DNA from: Rhodopirellula sp.
Lineage (GTDB): Bacteria; Planctomycetota; Planctomycetia; Pirellulales; Thermoguttaceae
Direction: 5' to 3'
Length of the DNA: 64,000 bases
NCBI GenBank assembly: GCA_012728855.1
Contig: JAAYEH010000454.1
Location: 1 to 64,000, forward strand
Shown here piece by piece: positions 8,201 to 16,070 of the stretch (its first letter is position 1; each line of letters opens with the position of its first letter). Below the pieces are notes generated by a model that did no database searches, was not told the origin of the DNA, and saw only the letters and a list, made by a program, of their open reading frames with translations. Made by a program: the position numbers and the translations under genes.

Positions 8201-11200
8201 GGCGGACCTTGCCCGCTCGATCAAGGTCCGCGGCGCCCGCCAGCACAACCTCAAAGGGATCGACGTCGAAATCCCTCGCGACCAGTTCACCGTTTGTTGC
8301 GGGCCGAGCGGATCGGGCAAGACGTCCCTGGCAATGGACACGATCTACGCCGAAGGCCAGCGGCGCTACGTGGAAAGCCTCAGCGCGTATGCGCGACAGT
8401 TCGTCGGCCAAATGCAGAAACCGAAACTCGACCACATCGAAGGGCTTTCGCCGGCCATCGCCATCGAACAGAAGCATTCGGGTCATTCGCCGCGGAGCAC
8501 CGTCGGCACCGTCACGGAAGTCTACGATTATTTCCGGATCTTGATGGCCCGCCTCGGCGAACCCTACTGCCCGGCCTGCGACGTGCCGATCGGCACCCAG
8601 TCGGCCGACGAAGTAATCGACAAGATCATGGCGCACCCGAACGGCACGCGGCTCTATCTGATGGCCCCCTTGGAAGTCCAGGTGGGCGAGCAGTACGAGA
8701 CCGTCTGGCAGGAGATGCGAGCCGCGGGCTACGCGCGGATTCGGGTCGACGGGGAGACCTATCCGCTGGATACCGCCCCGAAAATCGATCGCCGCAGAAA
8801 GCATGAGGTGCAGGTGGTCGTCGATCGCGCCGTGGTGCGGCCGGACGCCCGCTCTCGCATTGCCGACAGCATCGAGAATGCCCTTTCGGTCGGCCGCGGC
8901 GTGTTGCATGTTGCGGTCGCCAAGGAAGAGCTTCCGGAATCGCAGTGGCCGGTGGAGATCCATAGTCAGCATTTCGCCTGCCAGCAGTGTGGGCGGAGTT
9001 TTGACCGATTGTCGCCGCACAATTTCTCCTTCAATAGCTCCCTGGGGTGGTGCCCGGCCTGCGAAGGGCTCGGCCTTCAAACCGGCGCCAATCCGGCAAC
9101 GCTGCTCCGCGACAGCCAGGCGACGCTCGCCGAGGGCGCCATCGCCCTTTGGCCGGGAACCAATAGCCGCTACTTTCCGTTGATGTTAGCCGCCTTCGCC
9201 CGCGCCGTCGGCATGCCGACCGACGTGCCGTTCGATCAACTCGCCGCGCGGCATCGCCGTCTATTGATGCATGGCACGGGCGAACAGTGGTTCGACGTTT
9301 TTGCCGGCCGCCAGGGAAAGGACGGCGAAACGGCCGCTTCGCCGCCGTTGTTCCGCTTCCAGTACAAGGGGCTCTATCCGGCCCTGGAAGAAGCCAGCCG
9401 CCTCTCGCCCAGCTTCCGCGGCAAGCTGGAATACCTGATCGACGAGGTGGAATGCTCGGTGTGCAGCGGCAGCCGGCTGCGCGACGACGCGGCCGCGGTC
9501 CGCTTTCGCAACCGCACGATGGATGAGATGTGCCGCTTGCCGCTGGGGCGGCTGCTGGAGGACTTCAAGTCGTGGAAACCGACCTCCACCGAGCGGAAGG
9601 TCGCCGGGGAAGTCGTCCGCGAAATCGGCAATCGGCTGCAATTTCTCGTCGACGTGGGGCTCGACTACCTCTCGCTCGCCCGCCCCGCTCCGTCACTCTC
9701 CGGCGGCGAGGCGCAGCGGATTCGGCTGGCAGCCCAGGTTGGCAGCGGCCTCTGCGGCGTGCTCTACGTGCTCGACGAACCGACGATCGGTCTGCACCCC
9801 CGCGACAACGGCCGTCTGCTGGACGCGCTGAGAAAACTCCGCGATCTCGGCAACACGCTTCTGGTCGTGGAGCACGACCGCGAGGTCGTTGCCAACGCGG
9901 ATCAATTGCTCGATTTCGGCCCCCGGGCGGGCGACGGCGGCGGCGAGGTCGTCGCCCGCGGCACGCCCCTGCAGGTTTCCAAACGGCGGGCCTCGGTCAC
10001 CGGTCCGTACCTCTCGGGCAAGAAGTCGATTCCCGTCCCGACCAACCGCCGCATGGCATCGGCCGTCGCTCCCCCCCCACCTCCGTCTTCAGCGGGCGGC
10101 CGTAAGCGGCGGAAAGCGCGGCCGGCACCGACCCCGCCGCCGCAATCTCCGCCCGGCGAGGGCTGGATCGAAATCGTCGGCGCCCGGCACAACAACCTCA
10201 AGAACGTCGATGTGCGGATTCCCCTCGGCGCGCTGACTGTGATCACCGGCGTCAGTGGCAGCGGCAAGAGTTCCTTGATCGAGGACGTGCTCTACAACGT
10301 GCTGGCTCGAACGCTCCATCGCGCCAAGACGTTTCCCGGCGTCCACGACGCGGTCCGCGGCCTGGAGATGATCAACAAGGTGATCCAGGTCGACCAGCAG
10401 TCGTTGGGCCAGACACCGACCTCCAATCCCGCCACGTTCACCGGTGTGTTCGATCTGATCCGTGAACTCTTCGCTCAACTGCCCGAGGCGAAGCTTCGCG
10501 GCTATACGCCGCGGCGGTTCAGCTTCAACGTGCCGGGCGGCCGATGCGAGAAGTGCGAAGGCAACGGCCAGCTCAAGATCGAGATGCACTTCCTGCCCGA
10601 CGTGTGGGTCGAATGCGATGCCTGCCGCGGAAGACGCTACGAGGCCGAGACCCTGACGGTTCGCTACCACGGTCAGTCGATCGCCGATGTGCTCGATATG
10701 TCGTGCGGGGCGGCCGTGAAGCTCTTTGAAAACCTGCCCAAGATCCGCCACATCCTGCAAACGCTTTGCGACGTCGGCCTCGACTACGTCAAGCTGGGCC
10801 AATCCGCGCCGACGCTTTCCGGCGGCGAGGCGCAGCGGGTCAAACTGGCGGCCGAACTGGCCCGCCCCGATACCGGTCGAACGCTCTATCTTCTCGACGA
10901 GCCGACGACCGGTCTGCATTTCGACGACCTCGCCAAACTGCTCGACGTGCTCAATCGGCTCGTCGATTTGGGCAATACGGTCGCCGTGATCGAGCACAAT
11001 CTCGACGTCGTCAAGACGGCCGACTGGGTCATTGACCTGGGGCCGGAAGCCGGCGAGGAAGGCGGCTACGTAGTGGTGGCGGGCACTCCCGAGGACGTTG
11101 CCGCCCATGCGGCTCTCGCACGAACCTCGCGCGAGAGTGGGACGGCCCTTCACCGCTCCTATACCGGTGAAGCGCTGGAAGGCGTGCTTGCCGCCGGACC

Positions 11201-12233
11201 GTATGCCGAGCGGAAATCGCACAACTTCGAGTCGGCTCGCGCCAAACGCGAAGGCGACGTGGAAATCCATGAGGTCGGCGGCGCCGCCAACTTGCCCTGG
11301 GAGATCGACGGCCGCCGCTGGCACACGAAAGACCGTGTCGGCCGCACCGGCAATCCCTGCCGCTGGGACGGCCGCATCCTGGACGAGGTGGTCGAGCGGA
11401 TCGAGGATGCCGGCCTGTTCAGCGAGACGGACTGGAATTCCCGCAGCATCGTGGAGATCCGCGCCGCCAAGAAGTCCGATGGTTGGTTTTTCCATGCCAT
11501 CACCGGCGAAGAATGGCTCTTGAAGATGAAGTTCCGCACCGCCAAGCAGACCTTTCGCCGCGATGATCTCGTCGCTCGTCTCGACCTGAAACCGTTGAAC
11601 GACATGCCCGACCTGCCCCTCTACGGCACCGAGCCGCGGGTGAAAGCGACGAATCTCCGCGGCCCCTGGCAGGAGATCGAATTGCGAGTCCACGCCTATA
11701 AGGAAATCGATCACCCCGACTTCTGGAAATTCGTCGACGAGGCGGTGGCCGGTTTCGGCAGGTTCACGGAGCGGGCCCGGCAAAAACCCGAGGATCTGAT
11801 GCCTTGGAAGGTTCTCGGCCGCAAGTGGCACACCGCCCGCAAAGGGTTCCACAACGGCAAGCCGCCGGTCTGGGACACCGGCGTGCTCGAGCAAGTCCTC
11901 ACGATCCTGGAGAAGACGGCGCCCGAGGGTCAGTTTGCCTGGGGCAACAAGCAGGTGGTGCCGTTTCACGTCGGTGATCGGAAGGAACCGTGGGCAGCCG
12001 TCCAGACGAAGAAGACCGACGCGGTCTACCTCCACCTCACCGGTCCCAAAGGCCGTTTCGCGCTGGGGCGAGTGACCGAATTGGGGCACGAGCCGGAATT
12101 CGAGGCGCAGCGACCCGAGTATGACGTAATCCACCTGAAATTCCGTTCCAGCGAGGATCTCGGCCGAGGCGATCTGGCATCGTTTCTTAAGGAACACCTC
12201 GCTGAATTTCAAAACAACGGCGCACATGTTTGA
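5241..12233 (+). CDS. uvrA: Giant fused double UvrA excinuclease subunit with C-terminal extension
   Basis: This is a 2330-aa nucleotide-excision-repair damage sensor made of two complete UvrA units in one chain. Unit 1 (about 1-965) has Walker A motifs near residues 33 and 665 and LSGGE signatures near 513 and 854. Unit 2 (about 985-1955) has Walker A near 1021 and 1670 and signatures near 1486 and 1859. The zinc-module CxxC pairs are present in both units, including CEACEGNG and CEKCEGNG. A Pro-rich linker (about 1610-1650) precedes the last ATPase domain. Residues about 1960-2330 form an extension not found in ordinary UvrA (about 940 aa), with an internal duplication. Normal UvrA works as a dimer, so this chain may be a covalent dimer. 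Double-length UvrA is known in planctomycetes. Confidence 0.93.
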   Translation: MAVSDIVVKGAREHNLRDVSLTLPRNRLICFTGVSGSGKSSLAFDTLYAEGQRRYVESLSSFARQFLGQMPKPDVDAIAGLSPSISISQKSTGQSPRSTVGTITEIYDYLRVLYARVGTGYCPQCHRKITAQTRQQILEQIAQIPAGTQFLVLAPLIRGQKGEYRDLFEDLLKQGFVRARVDGAVVRLTDDVRLDRQMRHNIEVVIDRLTAGPTSRQRLAEAVELALRMGVGNLIVSPESDSPESPPAADVQLSAHYACTHCQLSFEPPSPQMFSFNSPQGMCHECQGLGEIYSFDPKLLIPDPSRSFQQGCIEILGVWRDMGRWRRHIYRGVADSVERKYELPPGSLLETAWEEIDPKFQEMLLWGTGDEHITFTWRSGSSGHKWGGKFEGIIPKLLSQYRTTRSRMQRRGLEKYMNVVGCGMCHGQRLNPQARSVKLATRSARFSDQPERSLPEVSALAVTQAEDFFRELQLDEVGTAIAAEALKEIRGRLRFLENVGLDYLSLDRTAPTLSGGEMQRIRLAGQIGCGLVGVLYILDEPSIGLHPRDNDRLLETLAQLRDQGNTVIVVEHDEDTMRAADHIVDFGPGPGVRGGKVVAAGPAADVIRQSASLTGQFLSGKRKIEIPPQRRQGKGHELTIRGATHNNLKDIDVSLPLGKFICVTGVSGSGKSSLVNDILVEALRRDLNGGIGNPGRHRAIEGLDHLDKMIAIDQSPIGRTPRSNPATYIKVFDDIRNLYTQLPESKARGYKAGRFSFNVVGGRCEACEGNGSNRLEMDFLADIWVTCPVCEGHRFGRETLQVRYKGKSISEVLEMDIQEALVHFENQPKIRHKLQTLHDVGLDYMKLGQPSPTLSGGEAQRVKLARELVKISTGRTLYLLDEPTTGLHFADIELLLKVLHDFADAGNTVLVVEHNLEVIKTADWIIDLGPEGGGEGGRIVATGTPEQVAQVEESHTAKALRPVLGGPLSGGGKAKAVDQIATKSTRRADLARSIKVRGARQHNLKGIDVEIPRDQFTVCCGPSGSGKTSLAMDTIYAEGQRRYVESLSAYARQFVGQMQKPKLDHIEGLSPAIAIEQKHSGHSPRSTVGTVTEVYDYFRILMARLGEPYCPACDVPIGTQSADEVIDKIMAHPNGTRLYLMAPLEVQVGEQYETVWQEMRAAGYARIRVDGETYPLDTAPKIDRRRKHEVQVVVDRAVVRPDARSRIADSIENALSVGRGVLHVAVAKEELPESQWPVEIHSQHFACQQCGRSFDRLSPHNFSFNSSLGWCPACEGLGLQTGANPATLLRDSQATLAEGAIALWPGTNSRYFPLMLAAFARAVGMPTDVPFDQLAARHRRLLMHGTGEQWFDVFAGRQGKDGETAASPPLFRFQYKGLYPALEEASRLSPSFRGKLEYLIDEVECSVCSGSRLRDDAAAVRFRNRTMDEMCRLPLGRLLEDFKSWKPTSTERKVAGEVVREIGNRLQFLVDVGLDYLSLARPAPSLSGGEAQRIRLAAQVGSGLCGVLYVLDEPTIGLHPRDNGRLLDALRKLRDLGNTLLVVEHDREVVANADQLLDFGPRAGDGGGEVVARGTPLQVSKRRASVTGPYLSGKKSIPVPTNRRMASAVAPPPPPSSAGGRKRRKARPAPTPPPQSPPGEGWIEIVGARHNNLKNVDVRIPLGALTVITGVSGSGKSSLIEDVLYNVLARTLHRAKTFPGVHDAVRGLEMINKVIQVDQQSLGQTPTSNPATFTGVFDLIRELFAQLPEAKLRGYTPRRFSFNVPGGRCEKCEGNGQLKIEMHFLPDVWVECDACRGRRYEAETLTVRYHGQSIADVLDMSCGAAVKLFENLPKIRHILQTLCDVGLDYVKLGQSAPTLSGGEAQRVKLAAELARPDTGRTLYLLDEPTTGLHFDDLAKLLDVLNRLVDLGNTVAVIEHNLDVVKTADWVIDLGPEAGEEGGYVVVAGTPEDVAAHAALARTSRESGTALHRSYTGEALEGVLAAGPYAERKSHNFESARAKREGDVEIHEVGGAANLPWEIDGRRWHTKDRVGRTGNPCRWDGRILDEVVERIEDAGLFSETDWNSRSIVEIRAAKKSDGWFFHAITGEEWLLKMKFRTAKQTFRRDDLVARLDLKPLNDMPDLPLYGTEPRVKATNLRGPWQEIELRVHAYKEIDHPDFWKFVDEAVAGFGRFTERARQKPEDLMPWKVLGRKWHTARKGFHNGKPPVWDTGVLEQVLTILEKTAPEGQFAWGNKQVVPFHVGDRKEPWAAVQTKKTDAVYLHLTGPKGRFALGRVTELGHEPEFEAQRPEYDVIHLKFRSSEDLGRGDLASFLKEHLAEFQNNGAHV

Positions 12234-12244
12234 CTCGTTTTCTC

Positions 12245-12898
12245 ATGTCCGAATCCCTTCTCCCCAAACGATTCCTCTTCCGCTTTTCGGTTCCGTGCCG
12301 ATATCGGCAGCCGATCTGGACCGCCGAGGGCTCCCAACTCGACGCCTCCTACCAATTGCCGAACATCGCGGAATTGGAAGACACTCCCGCGCTGCTCGAC
12401 TTCCGCATGGCATGGAGTGAAACCGGGCTGGCTTTTCAGACGCTGGTGCGAGGCAAGCGACAGCCCCCCTGGTGCCGAGCCAACCGGCCGGAGGATAGCG
12501 ACGGCGTGCGGATTTGGATCGACACCCGCGACGTCCACAACGTGCATCGCGCCGGCCGTTTTTGCCATCAATTCCTGTTCCTGCCTGCCGGCGGCGGCAA
12601 CCGGCTCGACGAGGCCATTGCCCAATGGTGGCCAATCAACCGCGCCAAGGAACATCCCAAAGCCATCGCCCAGGGCCAGGTCCGGCTTCGCAGTGAGCGA
12701 TTGGCCGACGGCTACCTGCTGGACGCATTCCTGGCGGCCGAGGCGCTGACCGGATTCGACCCGCAGGAACACCCGCGCCTGGGGTTCACATACGCCGTGG
12801 TCGATCGGGAATTGGGGGAATTGACCTTCAGCGCCGGCAGCCCCATGCCCTATCAGGAAGACCCCAGCCTCTGGGCGACACTGGAACTCATGCGGTAG
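12245..12898 (+). CDS. Conserved protein with a CBM9-like (DOMON-type) fold
   Basis: This 217-aa protein lacks a signal peptide. The pattern of W, D and aromatic residues (GVRIWIDTRDVHNVHRAGRFCHQF, split here for reading as GVRIWIDTRD and VHNVHRAGRF) resembles carbohydrate-binding family 9-like domains seen in planctomycete proteins of unknown role. ATG 12245 is chosen. An in-frame TTG at 12230 overlaps the uvrA stop, but neither start has a strong ribosome site. The gene follows uvrA by 11 bp and is probably co-transcribed with it, so a link to repair is possible but unproven. Confidence 0.65.
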   Translation: MSESLLPKRFLFRFSVPCRYRQPIWTAEGSQLDASYQLPNIAELEDTPALLDFRMAWSETGLAFQTLVRGKRQPPWCRANRPEDSDGVRIWIDTRDVHNVHRAGRFCHQFLFLPAGGGNRLDEAIAQWWPINRAKEHPKAIAQGQVRLRSERLADGYLLDAFLAAEALTGFDPQEHPRLGFTYAVVDRELGELTFSAGSPMPYQEDPSLWATLELMR

Positions 12899-13262
12899 AT
12901 CGTTGCCGCGGTTCTTAGCAGCCCGGCTGCCGGGACACTGTTTCCATGCTTAATAGGGGGTCGCTATCCGCCTTGTTGGACTGCTTCTCGCGCAAGACGA
13001 GCTTAGGGATGCCGTTCGTCGTGTGTCACCCTTCGGAAAACTTGAGCGCTGAGCCGGCAGAGTCCGTTATTTGCAGACTGCTTCTTGCTTTACCCAATTT
13101 GCCTAACTATGATCGTAGTAGGTGTCCGTATCGGCCGGGGCACCAGCCCCTGCGTGGCCCGTCGATCGCCAAGTCCATCAGCGCTTCCAGCGTCGATTCC
13201 GGCCGTTTGTCGTGGGAGCGAATCGCAGAGAATTCTCGCAGCTTCGAAGGAGAGGTTATCCC
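12899..13262. other. Intergenic stretch before the DUF1598 gene
   Basis: This 364-bp stretch holds the predicted promoter at 13085-13113 and the leader of the next gene. No gene or repeat was recognised in the remainder. Confidence 0.6.
13085..13113 (+). promoter_or_regulatory. Predicted sigma70 promoter of the DUF1598 gene
   Basis: TTGCTT (13085-13090), a 17-bp spacer and TATGAT (13108-13113) lie about 150 bp before the start codon. This predicts a leader of roughly 140 nt. Confidence 0.5.
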
Positions 13263-14708
13263 ATGCGTTGGCAAGCCGTCGGTTGCCGGATCATCGCGTT
13301 TTTGGTTCTCGTGGGACTCGGGCCACAGACATCGCACTTTTTCAGCATTGTCCCACTGGCTGTCGCCCAGAACAATAACAATAATGGCGGCAGCAATAAT
13401 AATGGCGGCAGCAATAATGATGGTGGCAACACCGCCGGGTTAGCTGGTGTGGCGGTGGACGCCCAGGGCGTGGTGCGGCAGCAGGTCTTCCCCGATCCAG
13501 GCGGACGCTTGCGACTGGAAAGAACGGCAGCGGCCCGGGCGACATTGAGCCCCGATCTGCTCGCGCCGAGCAACCTCCGCAAGGTCTCGCTCAACCGGCT
13601 GGAACGGGCGATTCTGGCTCGCGACGGCGTGCCAACCGAGGAAATGCGGAGCCTCGCCGGTTTGCAGCGAGTTCGCTACGTTTTCTGCTATCCCGATAGC
13701 AAGGACATTGTGATTGCCGGACCGGCCGAAGGCTGGGTTGCCGATCCGAGCGGCCGCATGGTGGGGATCAACAGCGGTCGTCCCATCGTTCAATTGCAGG
13801 ACTTGATCGTGGCGTTGCGAGCCTTCCCGCCCAGCGGCGAAGCGACTCCGTTGATCGGCTGCTCGATCGACCCGACTCAGGAAGGCCTGCAGGCGATGCA
13901 AGGCTTTCTGCGCAGCGTCGGTTCGTATGCCACTCCGGCCCAGACCCAGTACATTGTCAGCGGATTGCAGAACAGCCTCGGTTTGCAGACCGTTTCGGTC
14001 AACGGTGTCTCTCCTTCCACGCGCTTTGCCCAGATCCTGGTCGAGGCCGACTATCGCATGAAACTGATCGGGATTGGCCTGGAACGGCCGCCGGTGAGGA
14101 TGGTGAGCTTCGTCGAACGGGCCGATCCGGCTCAGGTCTCGCGCAATGCCTTGTTCCGCTGGTTCTTTACGCCCGATTACCAATGCATCCGCGTCACGGA
14201 AGACGGGCTCGGCGCCGAGTTGGTCGGCGATGGCGTGAAACTTGTCGGCGAGGACGAGATGGTCACCGGGGAGGGCGACCGGCGGATCGCATCGCGAGGC
14301 AACCGTGCCAGCCAGGTGTTTGTCTCGACTTTCACGAAGAAATACCCCGAGCTGGCCGATCGATCGCCCGTCTACGCGGAACTGCGCAATCTAGTCGATC
14401 TGGCCGTGGCGGCCGCCTACATCCAGCACGAGGATTTCTATGCCAAGACCGGCTGGAGCATGGAATTCTTCGGCGACGAGAAATCGTTCGCCGTTGAGGT
14501 CTATAATGCGCCCAAGCAGGTCGCCTCGACCGTGGCTGCCGTCTGGAAGGGTAATCGGCTGATGACGCCGATCGGCGGCGGCGTCCATATCGACGCCATG
14601 CAAGCGCTCGATTCCCAGAATCTGCTCAAGGACGACGGCGGCGATGTGGCCAGGCTTCACGGCGAGACCTCGACGCAGTTGGCCAACGACCAGTGGTGGT
14701 GGGACTGA
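13263..14708 (+). CDS. Secreted DUF1598-family protein
   Basis: This 481-aa exported protein belongs to the planctomycete-restricted DUF1598 family, whose function is unknown. It has a Sec-type signal peptide (about residues 1-36) followed directly by a low-complexity Asn/Gly/Ser run (about 37-58), which probably serves as a flexible linker. The conserved globular part follows. The start is ATG 13263, with GAAGGAGAG upstream; longer readings from 13122 lack a ribosome site and would hide the signal peptide. A hairpin right after the stop (14709-14735) may end transcription. The gene is alone in its transcription unit. Confidence 0.82.
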   Translation: MRWQAVGCRIIAFLVLVGLGPQTSHFFSIVPLAVAQNNNNNGGSNNNGGSNNDGGNTAGLAGVAVDAQGVVRQQVFPDPGGRLRLERTAAARATLSPDLLAPSNLRKVSLNRLERAILARDGVPTEEMRSLAGLQRVRYVFCYPDSKDIVIAGPAEGWVADPSGRMVGINSGRPIVQLQDLIVALRAFPPSGEATPLIGCSIDPTQEGLQAMQGFLRSVGSYATPAQTQYIVSGLQNSLGLQTVSVNGVSPSTRFAQILVEADYRMKLIGIGLERPPVRMVSFVERADPAQVSRNALFRWFFTPDYQCIRVTEDGLGAELVGDGVKLVGEDEMVTGEGDRRIASRGNRASQVFVSTFTKKYPELADRSPVYAELRNLVDLAVAAAYIQHEDFYAKTGWSMEFFGDEKSFAVEVYNAPKQVASTVAAVWKGNRLMTPIGGGVHIDAMQALDSQNLLKDDGGDVARLHGETSTQLANDQWWWD

Positions 14709-14735
14709 TTTCGCCGATCCTCAGCATCGGCGAAA
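14709..14735 (+). terminator. Hairpin after the DUF1598 gene
   Basis: A perfect 10-bp stem (TTTCGCCGAT / ATCGGCGAAA) with a 7-nt loop begins at the base after the stop codon. No U-tract follows, so intrinsic termination is uncertain. Confidence 0.45.
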
Positions 14736-14765
14736 CAATAACCGTCTCGACGTCGCCGCGGGGAA

Positions 14766-14860
14766 GGGGTCGGGAGTCTTTTTTCCGTGTCGGCCGGAAT
14801 TAGATCGATCCACATAGGAAAGCGTTGCACGGCCGACACGGAAAAAAGACTCCCGACCCC
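14766..14860. repeat. Family B hairpin repeat, copy B1
   Basis: Two perfect 31-bp inverted arms lie at 14766-14796 and 14830-14860. They begin GGGGTCGGGAGTC and include a T6/A6 run and a CCGTGTCGGCCG end. The central loop is 33 bp. The arms are identical to those of copy B2 at 26391-26484. The element lies between convergent genes and could also act as a bidirectional terminator. Confidence 0.9.
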
Positions 14861-14910
14861 CTCGGATCCGCCGCCCCTGGTAAGTTCGACACGTATTTCT
14901 TCGCCGATCC

Positions 14911-15924
14911 TCAGCTGGCCTCGACGCGGTTCGTTTCGCCGATCTGTCCGGCCAGGAAGTGCATCACGTTTTTCAGTGATACTTCGGCCATCCGCCGGTT
15001 GGCTTCGTGGGTGTTCGAGCCGATATGCGGCGTGAGCACGACATTGTCCAGCGTGCGGAGATCCTTGCCCGCGGTGACGGGAACGTAGGGCTCGTTCTGG
15101 AACACGTCGAGCCCTGCCCCGCCCAGCCGTCCGGCAGCCAGCGCGTCGTAGAGGGCGTCTTCATCGATCACCGCGCCGCGGGCTGTGTTGATGAGCATCG
15201 CGGATGATTTCAGCCAGCTTAGCCGCTGGGAGTTGATGAAGTTTCGCGTCTTCTCGTTGGCCGAGAGGTGGAGCGTCACCACGTCGGACTGCCGGAACAC
15301 GGCCTCTACGTCGTCCGTGTAGAGGTCAAGTCCCAGCCTGGCCAGTGCGGCCTCGTTGGTCTCGCCCGGCTGCCGCAGTTGGTCGACGGGCCGGATGTCG
15401 GCGGCGTGTACCCGCATCCCGAATCCAAACCGTGCAATGGCTGCCGCCCGGCGGCCGATCTCGCCGCACCCCAGGATCCCCAGGGTCTTGCCCGCCAGTT
15501 CGATTCCCGGCGGCGCCGAGAAATCGCCGGCCCGTAGCCGTGCTTCGGCCCGGCCCAGCCGGCGCGCGAGCTGGCTGATCAGCCAGAAGGCGTGTTCGGC
15601 CACACTGGCATCCAGCGCGCCGGGGGTGTTGGTGACAAGGATTCCGTGCTGCCGGGCCAGACCTTTGTCGATGTTGTCGTGCCCGACGCCGAAACGCGCG
15701 ATCACGGCGCCGCGCTCGCCGCCGGTCCTTGCCAGAGCCTCGTAGAGCGGACCGCGATACGGATCGATCCCCACGATCACCGCACGACAGCGGTGGGCGA
15801 GAACCGCCTCGGCCAGCGACTCCTCGTCCGGTTTCACGCAAAGAACCCGCTGCGACTCGACCGTCCGGAAAACCGCCTCGCCTTTTTGATAGCCCAACTC
15901 GGTGACCAGGACTGTCTCACTCAT
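14911..15924 (-). CDS. D-2-hydroxyacid dehydrogenase (phosphoglycerate dehydrogenase-like)
   Basis: This 337-aa NAD-dependent D-isomer-specific 2-hydroxyacid dehydrogenase has the cofactor motif GILGCGEIGRRA (about 149-160) and the catalytic set Arg249 (in NTARG), Glu278 (in NEP) and His300 (in TPHIGSNT). It would interconvert a 2-keto acid and a D-2-hydroxy acid. It lacks the ACT domain of full SerA, so a catabolic role is more likely than serine synthesis. The start is set at 15924 because reading further upstream runs into hairpin repeat A5. It faces the same way as the aldolase and sulfatase genes of the catabolic block. Confidence 0.85.
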   Translation of the reverse strand: MSETVLVTELGYQKGEAVFRTVESQRVLCVKPDEESLAEAVLAHRCRAVIVGIDPYRGPLYEALARTGGERGAVIARFGVGHDNIDKGLARQHGILVTNTPGALDASVAEHAFWLISQLARRLGRAEARLRAGDFSAPPGIELAGKTLGILGCGEIGRRAAAIARFGFGMRVHAADIRPVDQLRQPGETNEAALARLGLDLYTDDVEAVFRQSDVVTLHLSANEKTRNFINSQRLSWLKSSAMLINTARGAVIDEDALYDALAAGRLGGAGLDVFQNEPYVPVTAGKDLRTLDNVVLTPHIGSNTHEANRRMAEVSLKNVMHFLAGQIGETNRVEAS

Positions 15925-15975
15925 TGGCCTTAGCCTTTCGTCGTTGAGATGTAAACGGGCCACACCATTGACCCG

Positions 15976-16062
15976 CCTGGGAAAGGGGACAGGCACCGTC
16001 GCCGCAATCCTTAGGCAAAAGGAAAGTTGTCACGTGCGACGGAGCCAGTCCCCTTTCCCAGG
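15976..16062. repeat. Family A hairpin repeat, copy A5
   Basis: The arms CCTGGGAAAGGGGACAGGC and complement enclose the family A core. The copy is nearly identical in its arms to A2 at 119-205, apart from the CCTGGG versus CCCGGG ends, which changed on both sides so the stem is kept. It lies between the dehydrogenase and aldolase genes. Confidence 0.88.
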
Positions 16063-16070
16063 CTCCCGCA

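Noticed and set aside
13361-13440. Short tandem AAT/GGC units that could suggest a small repeat array or CRISPR
   Set aside because: They encode the Asn/Gly/Ser linker of the DUF1598 protein; there are no spacers.
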